Positions 49,582-58,287 of a stretch of DNA of 64,000 nucleotides are shown here, piece after piece (positions within the stretch are counted from its first letter, which is position 1; each line of letters begins with the position of its first letter). The notes beneath the pieces are model-generated. The model ran no database searches. It was not told the origin of the DNA and saw nothing but the letters and a program-made list of their open reading frames with translations. Both the position numbers and the translations under genes were made by a program. Where the stretch lies: assembly GCF_028864635.1 (NCBI RefSeq), contig NZ_CP104850.1, positions 2,486,001 through 2,550,000 on the forward strand. Direction: 5' to 3'. This stretch comes from Cloacibacterium sp. TD35. GTDB taxonomy: Bacteria > Bacteroidota > Bacteroidia > Flavobacteriales > Weeksellaceae.

Positions 49582-49758
49582 TTAGCCAATTGCTTCTACC
49601 GTCCATGGTTTAGGTCCATCATCACCTCCTGTACAAAGACAACATGTAAAATCATGATTTGTACTTTTTTGTGAACCACCTCCTTGTATTAAAGAAGATT
49701 GTTCTTTTGTAAGTTTGGTTACTTTCTCTTTGTTTAATGTTAATTTTTTCTTTTTCAT
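49582..49758 (-). CDS. lanthipeptide precursor 3 (FTCCLCT core)
   Basis: The 58-residue peptide starts at ATG 49758. Its leader is nearly identical to that of precursor 4 (SSLIQGG). The core is GSQKSTNHDFTCCLCTGG followed by the unique tail DDGPKPWTVEAIG, which lacks a fourth Cys. It is too short for routine gene callers. Confidence 0.85.
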   Translation of the reverse strand: MKKKKLTLNKEKVTKLTKEQSSLIQGGGSQKSTNHDFTCCLCTGGDDGPKPWTVEAIG

Positions 49759-49782
49759 TATAAAAAATATTAAAGTTTTTTT

Positions 49783-50240
49783 GTGTAGAGACTTGAATTA
49801 ATTTTAATTACTAAATAATATTTCAATCTAATTTGCTAATTCTTCTGTTGACAAACAAGAAGTTCTTGAAGGTTCATAATCACCTCCTGTACAAAGACAA
49901 CATGTAAAATCATGATTTGTACTTTTTTGTGAACCACCTCCTTGTATTAAAGAAGATTGTTCTTTTGTAAGTTTGGTTACTTTCTCTTTGTTTAATGTTA
50001 ATTTTTTCTTTTTCATTATAAAATATATTAAAATTTTTGTGTAGAGACTTGAATTAATTTTAATTACTAAATAATATTTCAATCTAATTTGCTAATTCTT
50101 CTGTTGACAAACAAGAAGTTCTTGAAGGTTCATAATCACCTCCTGTACAAAGACAACATGTAAAATCATGATTTGTAATTTTTTGTGAACCTCCTTCTTG
50201 TATAAAAAAGATTGTTCTTTTGTAAGTTTGGTTACTTTCT
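49783..50240. repeat. 256-bp tandem duplication of a precursor unit
   Basis: The sequence beginning GTGTAGAGACTTGAATTA occurs at 49783 and again at 50039. The repeat covers the 3' spacer, core and part of the leader of precursor 4 and of the decayed copy. The duplication is recent, as the spacers are nearly identical. Confidence 0.8.
49828..50016 (-). CDS. lanthipeptide precursor 4 (FTCCLCT core)
   Basis: The 62-residue peptide starts at ATG 50016 and shares leader and FTCCLCTGGD with precursor 3. It ends DYEPSRTSCLSTEELAN, with a fourth Cys. The upstream frame to 50082 is read-through of the spacer. It is in the first intact position of the precursor array in the direction of transcription. 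Confidence 0.85.
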   Translation of the reverse strand: MKKKKLTLNKEKVTKLTKEQSSLIQGGGSQKSTNHDFTCCLCTGGDYEPSRTSCLSTEELAN

Positions 50241-50249
50241 CTTTTTCTT
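50084..50249 (-). pseudogene. decayed fifth lanthipeptide precursor
   Basis: This copy keeps the core of precursor 4 almost intact (ITNHDFTCCLCTGGDYE...ELAN), but the start codon and the leader part TLN are deleted, and one base is missing near the SSLIQGG segment, shifting the frame. It starts the array and is the upstream half of a 256-bp tandem duplication. Confidence 0.85.
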
Positions 50250-50446
50250 AGTAAAATTTATTTTATAATTTTTATGTAATACTGTAGTTCTCCAGATGAT
50301 GTACTATTATTTCTTGCTCGTACACTCCCTCCAGTATTTATTAACAAAATTTGATTTTTCAGTGAACTCTCCTACTTTTGTTGACTCAAAAATTAATCTT
50401 TTATAGTTTTACTTATTCTTAGATTTTAGTATTATATTTGTTATTT

Positions 50447-51271
50447 TTAATACTTGATAGATTTATTTAAATCAATTGGATTATTATATTTTTTAATTAA
50501 AGATCTCAAATTTTCATTTTTTTCTCTTTCATTTACCTTATTTACTTTGGTTCCATCATTTAAAAAAATATCCGAACCAATAGACGCCCCAACATTATTT
50601 CTAATAAAACCAATTGGCGAAGAATAGTATGAAAGCTTTATAGACTTATATTTTTCCCAGTTTACAGATACACTCAATTTTTTTGACATGTCTATAAATT
50701 GATTAACATAATTATTTTTTAAATTTTCAGATTTGACTAAAGAAAATTTATAGTTCCCTTTAATATCTTCTAATTCAACTATTAACCCTGGTAAACCATG
50801 AAATTTATATGGTCCTTCTTGAAATGGTATTGATTCTGTAAACCAAGCAATCCAATTTCTGCCACCCCATTTTGTTGTAGCTTTTTGTATAGATAATCCG
50901 TTGATTGTCTTTTTTTCATTTGTAAGTATCCAATCTTGAGTGTCTATAGTTTTTAGATTTAACACAATATTTTCAATTATATCATATTCTTCAAAATTAT
51001 TGTTACCTTTTTTATGTGATACAATATTTGAAGTGTTGAGTTTTATATTTTGGGAGAAAGGAAGATTATTAATTATTAGAGAATCTGCGATAAAAAAATC
51101 TCTTGTATAATAATTTACTTCCTCACCATTAATATCTAAATGATAATTTTCCTTAGTAATTAAAGTTAATGTTGAATCTTTTCTGGATTCTACATCATAG
51201 ATAAAGCGATATGTTTGAGAAAATATAAAGTTACTAATGATTACTGTAAATAAAACAATACTATTTTTCAT
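50447..51271 (-). CDS. GLPGLI-family exported protein
   Basis: The start is taken at ATG 51271 (MKNSIVLFTVIISN); a start at 51283 is also possible. The roughly 274-residue protein has a signal peptide ending IFSQ and the family motif HGLPGLIVELED near residue 160. GLPGLI proteins are exported proteins of Bacteroidota of unknown biochemical role. It overlaps the upstream gene and lies upstream of the precursor array, suggesting co-transcription with system 1. Confidence 0.8.
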   Translation of the reverse strand: MKNSIVLFTVIISNFIFSQTYRFIYDVESRKDSTLTLITKENYHLDINGEEVNYYTRDFFIADSLIINNLPFSQNIKLNTSNIVSHKKGNNNFEEYDIIENIVLNLKTIDTQDWILTNEKKTINGLSIQKATTKWGGRNWIAWFTESIPFQEGPYKFHGLPGLIVELEDIKGNYKFSLVKSENLKNNYVNQFIDMSKKLSVSVNWEKYKSIKLSYYSSPIGFIRNNVGASIGSDIFLNDGTKVNKVNEREKNENLRSLIKKYNNPIDLNKSIKY

Positions 51272-52433
51272 ATTCTTTCTCATTTATAAATTCTTTTTCA
51301 CTTTCAGATAAAAGGATTGTAGTATCATCTTTGTTTATACTAGTTTTTAAATTACTCCATATTCTTTTATTTAAATCAACTTTATTAGTCAATTCTAAAA
51401 ATTTAGATTCTGAGAATTTATTAAAAATAAGTTCTCTACTAAAACTATTTTTATGTTTTTGGTTATTTATTGTACAGTAACTAAATCCTTTAGTTCCAGC
51501 AATTGATGGAATATATTTATTATCTTTTCTGTAAAAATCAAAATATATAGTACCATTACCAACTTTAAAATCATATTCTAAACCATCTTTTGATTTTCTT
51601 TTATACGAAGGGTAATTTGTTTGATCATAATCTAATTGATAACGAAGTATTACTTTTTCTTTTTTATCATATATTAAATTTCCTGAAACAATAATAGTTG
51701 GAGAATCTATCTTAAAAATGATGTTTTGTTCATCACCAGATTGGGATATAATTTTCCCAGAATATTTTGCGTTCTCTATCTTAAAATAATCATTAACTCT
51801 ATTAAGTTCATAATTAAAAAATAAATTACCTATAAAATCTCTAGATTGATTAAGAGATTGTCCTTTACAAATCTCATTTTCAGAAATTGAATTTTTAAAA
51901 TATTTCACATCACTTAACTCTAATTGTATAAAATCATCGTACTTCCTATTGTAAGCACTTTTATAGTTATACATATTTGACATTGTCCACATTTTCCCCT
52001 TAGAAATTAGAAGAAAACTTAATTCATCATCATCAATATTTTTCTGTTTATATGTAATGTCATAAACAGATGTCTCATTATAGTATTTCTTTTTATAGTT
52101 TTTCAAAACCTCAGAAAATAACTTCTTAATATCAATATTTGAAATAATAACTTCATCTATATTTTTATAAACTGGAGTTAATTCTATTAGATTATTGATT
52201 TTTTTTAAACTCTTAGTTTTATAATTATATGCAGTAATTTCAAAGTTGTTAGCAGTTGAAGGAACTAACACATAACCTTCATCGTTTGAGTACAAAACAT
52301 CCTTTAATAAGATAATTCTAGCTTTAGAAATAGGCTTACCATCTTCACTGTCAACAATCTTAATTTTTATTAATTCTTGAGAATATATAAACTTAGAAAA
52401 AAAAAGAAAAAGAATAATTATAGTTTGTTTCAT
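51261..52433 (-). CDS. exported regulatory-carboxypeptidase-like beta-domain protein
   Basis: This 390-residue protein has a signal peptide ending IYSQ and an N-terminal beta-sandwich domain with EDGKPISKARIILL and the usual turn region (about 22-80). It belongs to the CarboxypepD_reg-like proteins that often accompany surface transport in Bacteroidota. It overlaps the GLPGLI gene and heads the system 1 transcription unit, with a motif like the regulator site about 200 bases upstream. Confidence 0.7.
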   Translation of the reverse strand: MKQTIIILFLFFSKFIYSQELIKIKIVDSEDGKPISKARIILLKDVLYSNDEGYVLVPSTANNFEITAYNYKTKSLKKINNLIELTPVYKNIDEVIISNIDIKKLFSEVLKNYKKKYYNETSVYDITYKQKNIDDDELSFLLISKGKMWTMSNMYNYKSAYNRKYDDFIQLELSDVKYFKNSISENEICKGQSLNQSRDFIGNLFFNYELNRVNDYFKIENAKYSGKIISQSGDEQNIIFKIDSPTIIVSGNLIYDKKEKVILRYQLDYDQTNYPSYKRKSKDGLEYDFKVGNGTIYFDFYRKDNKYIPSIAGTKGFSYCTINNQKHKNSFSRELIFNKFSESKFLELTNKVDLNKRIWSNLKTSINKDDTTILLSESEKEFINEKEYEK

Positions 52434-52628
52434 AATGTAACTTTTAAAAGTAATTTAAATCCTAAATTTCATAAAGTTTTTTTTAATAAGAAATTACGTA
52501 CAGTTATATTTCTTTATAATATTTGATTAAACATTTTATTATATTTTCAGTACTGATTTCAAAAACAAAATCATTTGTGTTTTTATTTTTCTCAAAATTG
52601 AAGATTTAAGGATTAATTATCAAAAAAA

Positions 52629-52653
52629 GCATGCCGAAATTGATAAATTTTAG
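52629..52653. promoter_or_regulatory. candidate operator B, upstream of the system 1 unit
   Basis: The plus strand carries CGAAATTGATAAATTT preceded by CATGC. This copies one half of the palindrome at 58237-58272. The site is about 196 bases upstream of the 390-residue gene and just after the system 2 LanB-C stop. It could bind the AraC-type regulator. Confidence 0.55.
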
Positions 52654-52672
52654 TTAAAAACAAGTTGTTTAT

Positions 52673-53524
52673 TTATCTTAACAAATTGATATTATATATT
52701 TTATAAAGTCTCAATAAATAATCATATATAATCATTTCAAACAATCTTTGTTCGGAAATAAACAATCTATTGACATGCATATGGAATATACTTTGAAAAA
52801 AATCTATCATTTCTACATTCAAATACTCTTTCTTGTCCAATTCTAAAATTTTTTCAATAATAATATGAATCTCTGAAATATTATTTGTAATTAATTTTCT
52901 AATGCCATTGAACTCATTTGACTGGATAAATTCAAGATATTTAGGCTGAAAATCTTGATATTTTTTCTTTAGTTGCTTATTCAAGCTTTTGTCAGAATTA
53001 AATTCTATTTTAAAAGAATTATCATAATTCTTAATCCAATTTGTTTTTTCTTCACTTGATAATCCTAATTCAGATAAAATACAATCAATATAAAATAAAG
53101 CAACTATTATTTTTTCTTCATCATTGTATTCTAAAAACTTTAGAATCAATTCACTGCTTCTAAAAAAGAGTTCCTCTGCATATTCTATTGTATTTTCTCC
53201 ATACCTTTCAAGTTCTCTTTTATAAGTATCAATTATTACGTTCGAAATCTCTCCAGAATTCAAATATTCTCCAAATAGAGAATTAATTTTTTCCAGAATA
53301 TAATTATAGTTGTTAAGGTTACTAATATTAAATCTTATTCTTAAATGTGGTTTCGGATCATTGTATCTAATAAAAAACCATTTTTTAATCACTTTTTCAT
53401 TCTGAAGTTGCTCAACTAATGGCTTTATCACTTCTAAAAGAAATATATCAGAAGTTTTAACTCCTGTATAAATCTTAAAATATATCCATTCACTTCCTGG
53501 ATAAAATATTCTACTTTCAGACAT
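52673..53524 (-). CDS. LanB elimination domain protein, system 2
   Basis: This 283-residue protein has GSEWIYFKIYTG and KWFFIRYNDPKPHLRIRF, the same family as 44612-45472. It is the glutamate-elimination half of a split LanB. It follows its partner by 5 bases and probably acts on the Cys-free precursor. Confidence 0.8.
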   Translation of the reverse strand: MSESRIFYPGSEWIYFKIYTGVKTSDIFLLEVIKPLVEQLQNEKVIKKWFFIRYNDPKPHLRIRFNISNLNNYNYILEKINSLFGEYLNSGEISNVIIDTYKRELERYGENTIEYAEELFFRSSELILKFLEYNDEEKIIVALFYIDCILSELGLSSEEKTNWIKNYDNSFKIEFNSDKSLNKQLKKKYQDFQPKYLEFIQSNEFNGIRKLITNNISEIHIIIEKILELDKKEYLNVEMIDFFQSIFHMHVNRLFISEQRLFEMIIYDYLLRLYKIYNINLLR

Positions 53525-53529
53525 TTTGT

Positions 53530-55698
53530 TTATAAATCTTTATAGAGTGAAAACACGAATTGATGAACATAATCAGACTTATCATTACATAAAAACTCTT
53601 CAATAATAATTTCTTTTTCATTTTTAACGGATGAAAAAAACATTTGAACTAAATCGAAGTTTTGTAAATTAACTACCAAAGTATTATCTCCTTTTACCCA
53701 TTGAATCCATTGTGGAATTTGTTTTAATTTTCTCCACGCTTCAATTTTTTGAAACAAGTGTTCTATATTTTCAGATAGAATAATTGAATTAAAAATTTTA
53801 ATTTGCTCCGAATTAATTTTCCATTGAGCTTTTGAAAGGATTATATTTTCATATTCAACTCTTGGCAAGAAATCATAAATTTGAGATAATCCACCCCAAT
53901 CAAAAAACAAACTTGCTCTAATTTTTTGATTACTATAGTCACACAAAAAATGGTAAATAGGCAAAGAGTTATTAGAATAGTTGTGAGCATTAGTCAAATG
54001 AGGAATAACTTCTTTATTGTGTTTTTTTGATCTTAAAAATAACTTATCATTCTTTATTGAAAGATACAAATCATCTACTGATATTTGATTTTCTTTCTCT
54101 AAAGTAGAATTAGCTAAATAGGGAATTTCATAATTTCGTAATTGAGGTCTCCTTATCACGTTTCCAATTCTTGATTCTGGAAGATGTATGATTTCAGCTA
54201 AAATTTTTTCTGGATTTAATTCTTGTTCTTTATCCGAAATTTGTATTACAAAATCTTTTATTGTTGACTTTTCTGAACAAAATCTTCCAAGTAACCTTCC
54301 TGCATTTCCACTAATATTGTTAATGTATAATTTTTCTTGTTGATTATCAAAAACTATTTCTCCAATTAACGATAAAGTATACGACAAATCATTCCAATTT
54401 TCTTCAAAATCATTAAAATCATCTTCTGATAATTTTATGACATAATCATTATTCCAATTGGCATTTTGTAATTTTTGATTCAAAACAATATGAATTGGAT
54501 TCAATTTTATTTGAAGTTCTTTTTTTTGTTTAGAAGAAGCTAAGACTATATCTTCTAAATACGGATGAACTCCTTTTGTTGGAATATTTTGTAAATAGTC
54601 TATCCCAATTTCAGAATCTAAAGCATAGGAAAGGGAAACCTCTTCATTTTCAAATCTTTCGTAAAATGCTTCTTTAAATTTTTCTAAAACAGTTTCTCTA
54701 TTTAAGATAGTAATCTTATTTAAAAATGAAATCCCCTTTTTTAGTTGTCTTTTCCATTCATATGATAATTTTATTTTGCTATCATAATATAAATCCGTCT
54801 GAAAGAGATACTTTTTATCATATTCTAAATTGAGATTATTAATAAGTTCTTCAATTTCAGCATACATGTTTTCTGAATTTCCAAAATTTAAATCGAGCTG
54901 CTGCATTTTAATTTTTATGGCAACCAAAAGGTCTCTTTCTTCGTTAGCTCCAATTCTTTCTAAAATTGAAATGATTGAATCTAAAAAATTATTTCCTGCT
55001 ACATTTGGTTCTAGTTCACTTACCAAAACCTGATTTTCTATGAGTTCATTGATAAATTCTCTAGCTTCTTCTAAAGATATCTCTTCATTAGTAAGTACTG
55101 ATGACAGCTCATCAATTGTTTTACCTTCTTTAGAAACAAGTAATATTTGTTCTAACTCTTCAGAAAGAGGAGCAGAAGAAATTATGTAATCTCTTTTTCC
55201 CTCTTTATTTTCATATTCTACAAAACGGATTTTATTTTTCCCAATTTTATAAATGCTATTATTGGGAAAGTATAAAATGTTATTTTTAATATGAGGTACT
55301 GAATTAAGATGCTTTGATAGTTCAACCAAAAAATGCATATCTAGCTTGGTATCTCTCAATCTTTCATTCTCTGAAAACGATTTAGGAAAATGATCTTTTT
55401 TATCAAATTTACTTAAGCTTACTCCAGCAAATAATCCAAATGGGGTATAACGTGTACTAGCTCTATTGTAATATTTTAAAAGCGAGATTTTAGACTTTTC
55501 ACTAATTTTACTCTTAGTCTCATTATACAAAGAAAGAGAAGCTAAATAAATGGCTTCTCTGAACAGACTGTCTGCGAAAACTTCTAGTTCTTCATGGTTT
55601 ATTTTTTTGCTTGAAAAAATAGTTTCAAATTTTTTGTAAGGTAATATTGGTGTTCTGACAATATAATTGTCAAAAAATTGAAAAGGAAAGCGTGACAT
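53530..55698 (-). CDS. LanB glutamylation domain protein, system 2
   Basis: This 722-residue protein matches the system 1 partner: RTPILPYKKF, YTPFGLFAGVSL (84-95) and LPESRIGNVIRRPQLR. It is the tRNA-Glu-dependent half of a split class I dehydratase. Its ATG shares one base with the stop of the hydrolase gene (TAATG), so they are coupled. The two LanB-N proteins are clearly paralogous but diverged. Confidence 0.83.
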   Translation of the reverse strand: MSRFPFQFFDNYIVRTPILPYKKFETIFSSKKINHEELEVFADSLFREAIYLASLSLYNETKSKISEKSKISLLKYYNRASTRYTPFGLFAGVSLSKFDKKDHFPKSFSENERLRDTKLDMHFLVELSKHLNSVPHIKNNILYFPNNSIYKIGKNKIRFVEYENKEGKRDYIISSAPLSEELEQILLVSKEGKTIDELSSVLTNEEISLEEAREFINELIENQVLVSELEPNVAGNNFLDSIISILERIGANEERDLLVAIKIKMQQLDLNFGNSENMYAEIEELINNLNLEYDKKYLFQTDLYYDSKIKLSYEWKRQLKKGISFLNKITILNRETVLEKFKEAFYERFENEEVSLSYALDSEIGIDYLQNIPTKGVHPYLEDIVLASSKQKKELQIKLNPIHIVLNQKLQNANWNNDYVIKLSEDDFNDFEENWNDLSYTLSLIGEIVFDNQQEKLYINNISGNAGRLLGRFCSEKSTIKDFVIQISDKEQELNPEKILAEIIHLPESRIGNVIRRPQLRNYEIPYLANSTLEKENQISVDDLYLSIKNDKLFLRSKKHNKEVIPHLTNAHNYSNNSLPIYHFLCDYSNQKIRASLFFDWGGLSQIYDFLPRVEYENIILSKAQWKINSEQIKIFNSIILSENIEHLFQKIEAWRKLKQIPQWIQWVKGDNTLVVNLQNFDLVQMFFSSVKNEKEIIIEEFLCNDKSDYVHQFVFSLYKDL

Positions 55699-57926
55699 TA
55701 ATTTTTTGAAATTGGGATTTTTATAAAACTATTATTGTAAAATTTTATCTCTAATGGTTCCTCTGCATCTTTTATTGTCTCTTCACTAACATCTTTTCCT
55801 GTTCCATAATTTATTTGCATAAATGGACTTTTAACTATTCCCAAAACCAAAACTATTTTACTTCCTTTCTCTAATTTTTTACTAACAAATTCGTTGTTTG
55901 TGAGAGCCATAACTGTTTCTTTATTTTCACGAAGTAATTTTCTTTTCTCAGGATTTTTGGCATAACTCGCCCTTCCATAGTAGGTAGATAATAAAAAATA
56001 TTTACCTTCTTTGTTTTGCTCATACACTTTCATATATAAATCAACATCTTTTTTATTTACTGAAAATTTTAGATTTCCTTCGAAATTTCCTGTAAATTCA
56101 ACTGGCTTTTCAAATGTTTTTGATGAAAAAGTAATTGCATCTGACTTGTGAATTATAGTATCTAGTACATTATTTGTCTGTTTGATCAGTTCATCACCAT
56201 CGGAACGGTTTTTAAAATCAATGATAACTGATGAAAAATCTTTTTTTTGCCTCTTTTCTAGAGTAAGTTCATTTGAGGATTGAATATAAAATTTCAACGT
56301 TTTCTTTTCAAAATTATTAATACTATTTGTACTTTTCCATTCATTTGTACCCATTACTTGATAATTGATTTTATCCTTAAGAAATAATGGCTTTTTCTTG
56401 TTTTTTAAAATGTAATCAAACCACTCAAAGCTAATTTTTTGTATATCAATATTTGCTATTGAATCAATTATATAACCTTTTAATTCATTCTTAATATATC
56501 CTTGAGCGCCAGAATGATCATATGGTCCAATTATAACATAATGATTTGCGTTTTTTTTGTATTTTAAGTGATTTTTGTAATAATATAGTGCACCTAATTG
56601 GTCAGAATCATAATATCCTGTAATAGTCAAAATAGGAATATTTATTTTATGAAATTCTTTTTTATATGGAGCCAATTTTTTCCAATAATGATCAAATGAT
56701 GGATGTTCTAACCAATGCTGAAATATTTCATTCTTTTTACCTGTAATAGAATCTAATTTATTAAATGCTTCTCCACTCTCATACCATTTTTTATATATAG
56801 AATTCCACTTATCTTCATCGTTAAAGCTAGAGTCAAGCATTTTATTATTAGTAACATAGTTTAGCCAACGAAGAGAATAAGATGAAAATATGTTGTTATT
56901 CATAGGAAAATCCATTGTCCCAATTCCTACTGAGGCCTGTGGAATTATCGTTTTAAGAGCTGGATGAATTTTTTTGGTTGCTGCCCATTGACTAAATCCT
57001 AAATAACTGCCTCCGTACATACCAACTTTTCCATTACTCCATGGCTGTTTTACAATCCAATCAATAACGTTATTTAGGTCTTCTGCTTCATGTTCAAAAG
57101 GTTGAACTTTGCCTGAACTATTATATTTACCTCTAGGATATACATAAATTGAGTTATACCCATAACTCGCCATTTCTTTTTGGTCATTTATATCATCTAA
57201 ACTTGGGTATATTGTATTCACTAAAATAGTAGCTTCAGGATATCTAATCTTTTTGTTTAAAACTACCCTTACACTTACTTTATTATTTATCAAAATACTA
57301 TCTTTTATATCATAATTTAAGAAATCCAATTCTTTTAGATATTTATTAGCGTAATTAAAAGAACTATTAGAAACCATAAATGAGGTATAGTTTCTACATA
57401 GTAATAGAGCTTTTTTTATATCAACACTATCCTTGTTTTCTAAATCATTTTTTATTGAAGATATAATATCTTTTTTGGTTTTTTCAATATCTACATTAAA
57501 ATATCTAGGAAGTAATATTCTTGATTTAATGGATAAACTTTCGTATTTTTTTAAAAATTCAACTTTGTAACTATCTTCAAAATTTTTCTTACTGTTTATA
57601 TTATATAAAGTTTTAATGTATATTTCATATTGACTTCCCATCGCCTGTGCTATACTAGGGTTGCTTTTCATATAAACACTTCTAACAGAATCTATTTGAG
57701 ACAAAGCTTTATCATAATTTTTATTAATAATATTTAACCTAAAAAGATTGTCATATTTAACCGCCTTGTTTTTTTCAGCATACTTTTTTTGAATTTCATA
57801 ACTAATGTAATTCATTAACGGATCTAAATCTTCAAATTTATATGAACTAGGTTGTTTTACAGGAATCTTTTGACAAAAAATTCCTGTAAAAATTAAGGCA
57901 AATAATATTATGAGTATTTTTTTCAT
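55698..57926 (-). CDS. S15/CocE-type alpha/beta hydrolase
   Basis: This 742-residue exported protein has a signal peptide (1-19). About 210 residues of helical, repeat-like structure follow, then an X-Pro dipeptidyl-peptidase/CocE-like hydrolase domain with the nucleophile motif GGSYLG (Ser307), GYYDSDQLG and GPYDHSGAQ carrying the other catalytic residues. A C-terminal beta jelly-roll follows. It lies between the Cys-free precursor and its LanB pair. It could trim the peptide or protect the producer; the enzyme class is clear, its substrate is not. Confidence 0.8.
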   Translation of the reverse strand: MKKILIILFALIFTGIFCQKIPVKQPSSYKFEDLDPLMNYISYEIQKKYAEKNKAVKYDNLFRLNIINKNYDKALSQIDSVRSVYMKSNPSIAQAMGSQYEIYIKTLYNINSKKNFEDSYKVEFLKKYESLSIKSRILLPRYFNVDIEKTKKDIISSIKNDLENKDSVDIKKALLLCRNYTSFMVSNSSFNYANKYLKELDFLNYDIKDSILINNKVSVRVVLNKKIRYPEATILVNTIYPSLDDINDQKEMASYGYNSIYVYPRGKYNSSGKVQPFEHEAEDLNNVIDWIVKQPWSNGKVGMYGGSYLGFSQWAATKKIHPALKTIIPQASVGIGTMDFPMNNNIFSSYSLRWLNYVTNNKMLDSSFNDEDKWNSIYKKWYESGEAFNKLDSITGKKNEIFQHWLEHPSFDHYWKKLAPYKKEFHKINIPILTITGYYDSDQLGALYYYKNHLKYKKNANHYVIIGPYDHSGAQGYIKNELKGYIIDSIANIDIQKISFEWFDYILKNKKKPLFLKDKINYQVMGTNEWKSTNSINNFEKKTLKFYIQSSNELTLEKRQKKDFSSVIIDFKNRSDGDELIKQTNNVLDTIIHKSDAITFSSKTFEKPVEFTGNFEGNLKFSVNKKDVDLYMKVYEQNKEGKYFLLSTYYGRASYAKNPEKRKLLRENKETVMALTNNEFVSKKLEKGSKIVLVLGIVKSPFMQINYGTGKDVSEETIKDAEEPLEIKFYNNSFIKIPISKN

Positions 57927-57983
57927 AAAATAAAAAATCAGTAATTTTCAAAATTACTGATTAAATATTAATAACAATTAGAT

Positions 57984-58178
57984 TTAATTAGTTAGCGTTA
58001 ACACATCTTTCGTAGTAGTTGTATTGTCTGTTTTATCTTTAATTGTATCATTGTCTCCTGTAGCTCCAGTTCCTCCTCCTTCACTACCTCCTTTAATAGA
58101 ATTCAATCCTGTTTTTATTTTAGTGATTTGAAGTTTGTTTAATGATAATTTTTTTTCTGTTGTTTTCTCCTTTTTCAT
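57984..58178 (-). CDS. Cys-free, Thr-rich GG-leader precursor
   Basis: The start is ATG 58178 (MKKEKTTEKKLSLNKL). The 64-residue peptide has a leader of the same family as precursors 1-4 (LSLNKLQITKI, NSIKGG). The core holds 10 Thr, 1 Ser and no Cys: SEGGGTGATG, then DNTTTTKDVLTLTN. With no Cys and no LanC in the unit, it can be dehydrated but cannot form internal lanthionine rings. The product may therefore be a linear dehydrobutyrine-containing peptide. Confidence 0.8.
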   Translation of the reverse strand: MKKEKTTEKKLSLNKLQITKIKTGLNSIKGGSEGGGTGATGDNDTIKDKTDNTTTTKDVLTLTN

Positions 58179-58236
58179 TTTATATCGTTTTAAATTGAGG
58201 CTACAAAGGAAAGCTATAAGTATGTGATTGTAAATA

Positions 58237-58272
58237 TTTACATGTCGAAATTTATCAATTTCGACATGTAAA
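58237..58272. promoter_or_regulatory. candidate operator A, perfect 16-bp palindrome
   Basis: TTTACATGTCGAAATT and AATTTCGACATGTAAA are perfect inverted arms around TATC. The site is 59 bases upstream of the Cys-free precursor and just after the regulator stop. No T run follows on the minus strand, so it is more likely an operator than a terminator. Related sites lie at 52629 and 60149. Confidence 0.65.
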
Positions 58273-58287
58273 ATGGAATACAAAAAG

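Noticed and set aside
49576..50250. Precursor repeats as a CRISPR array
   Set aside because: The repeats encode conserved leader peptides with variable tails and have long units of about 256 bases rather than short repeat-spacer units.
58237..58272. Palindrome as a plain terminator of the regulator gene
   Set aside because: No T run follows on the minus strand, and two related copies exist at promoters without a gene end, so an operator is more likely. Termination cannot be fully excluded.
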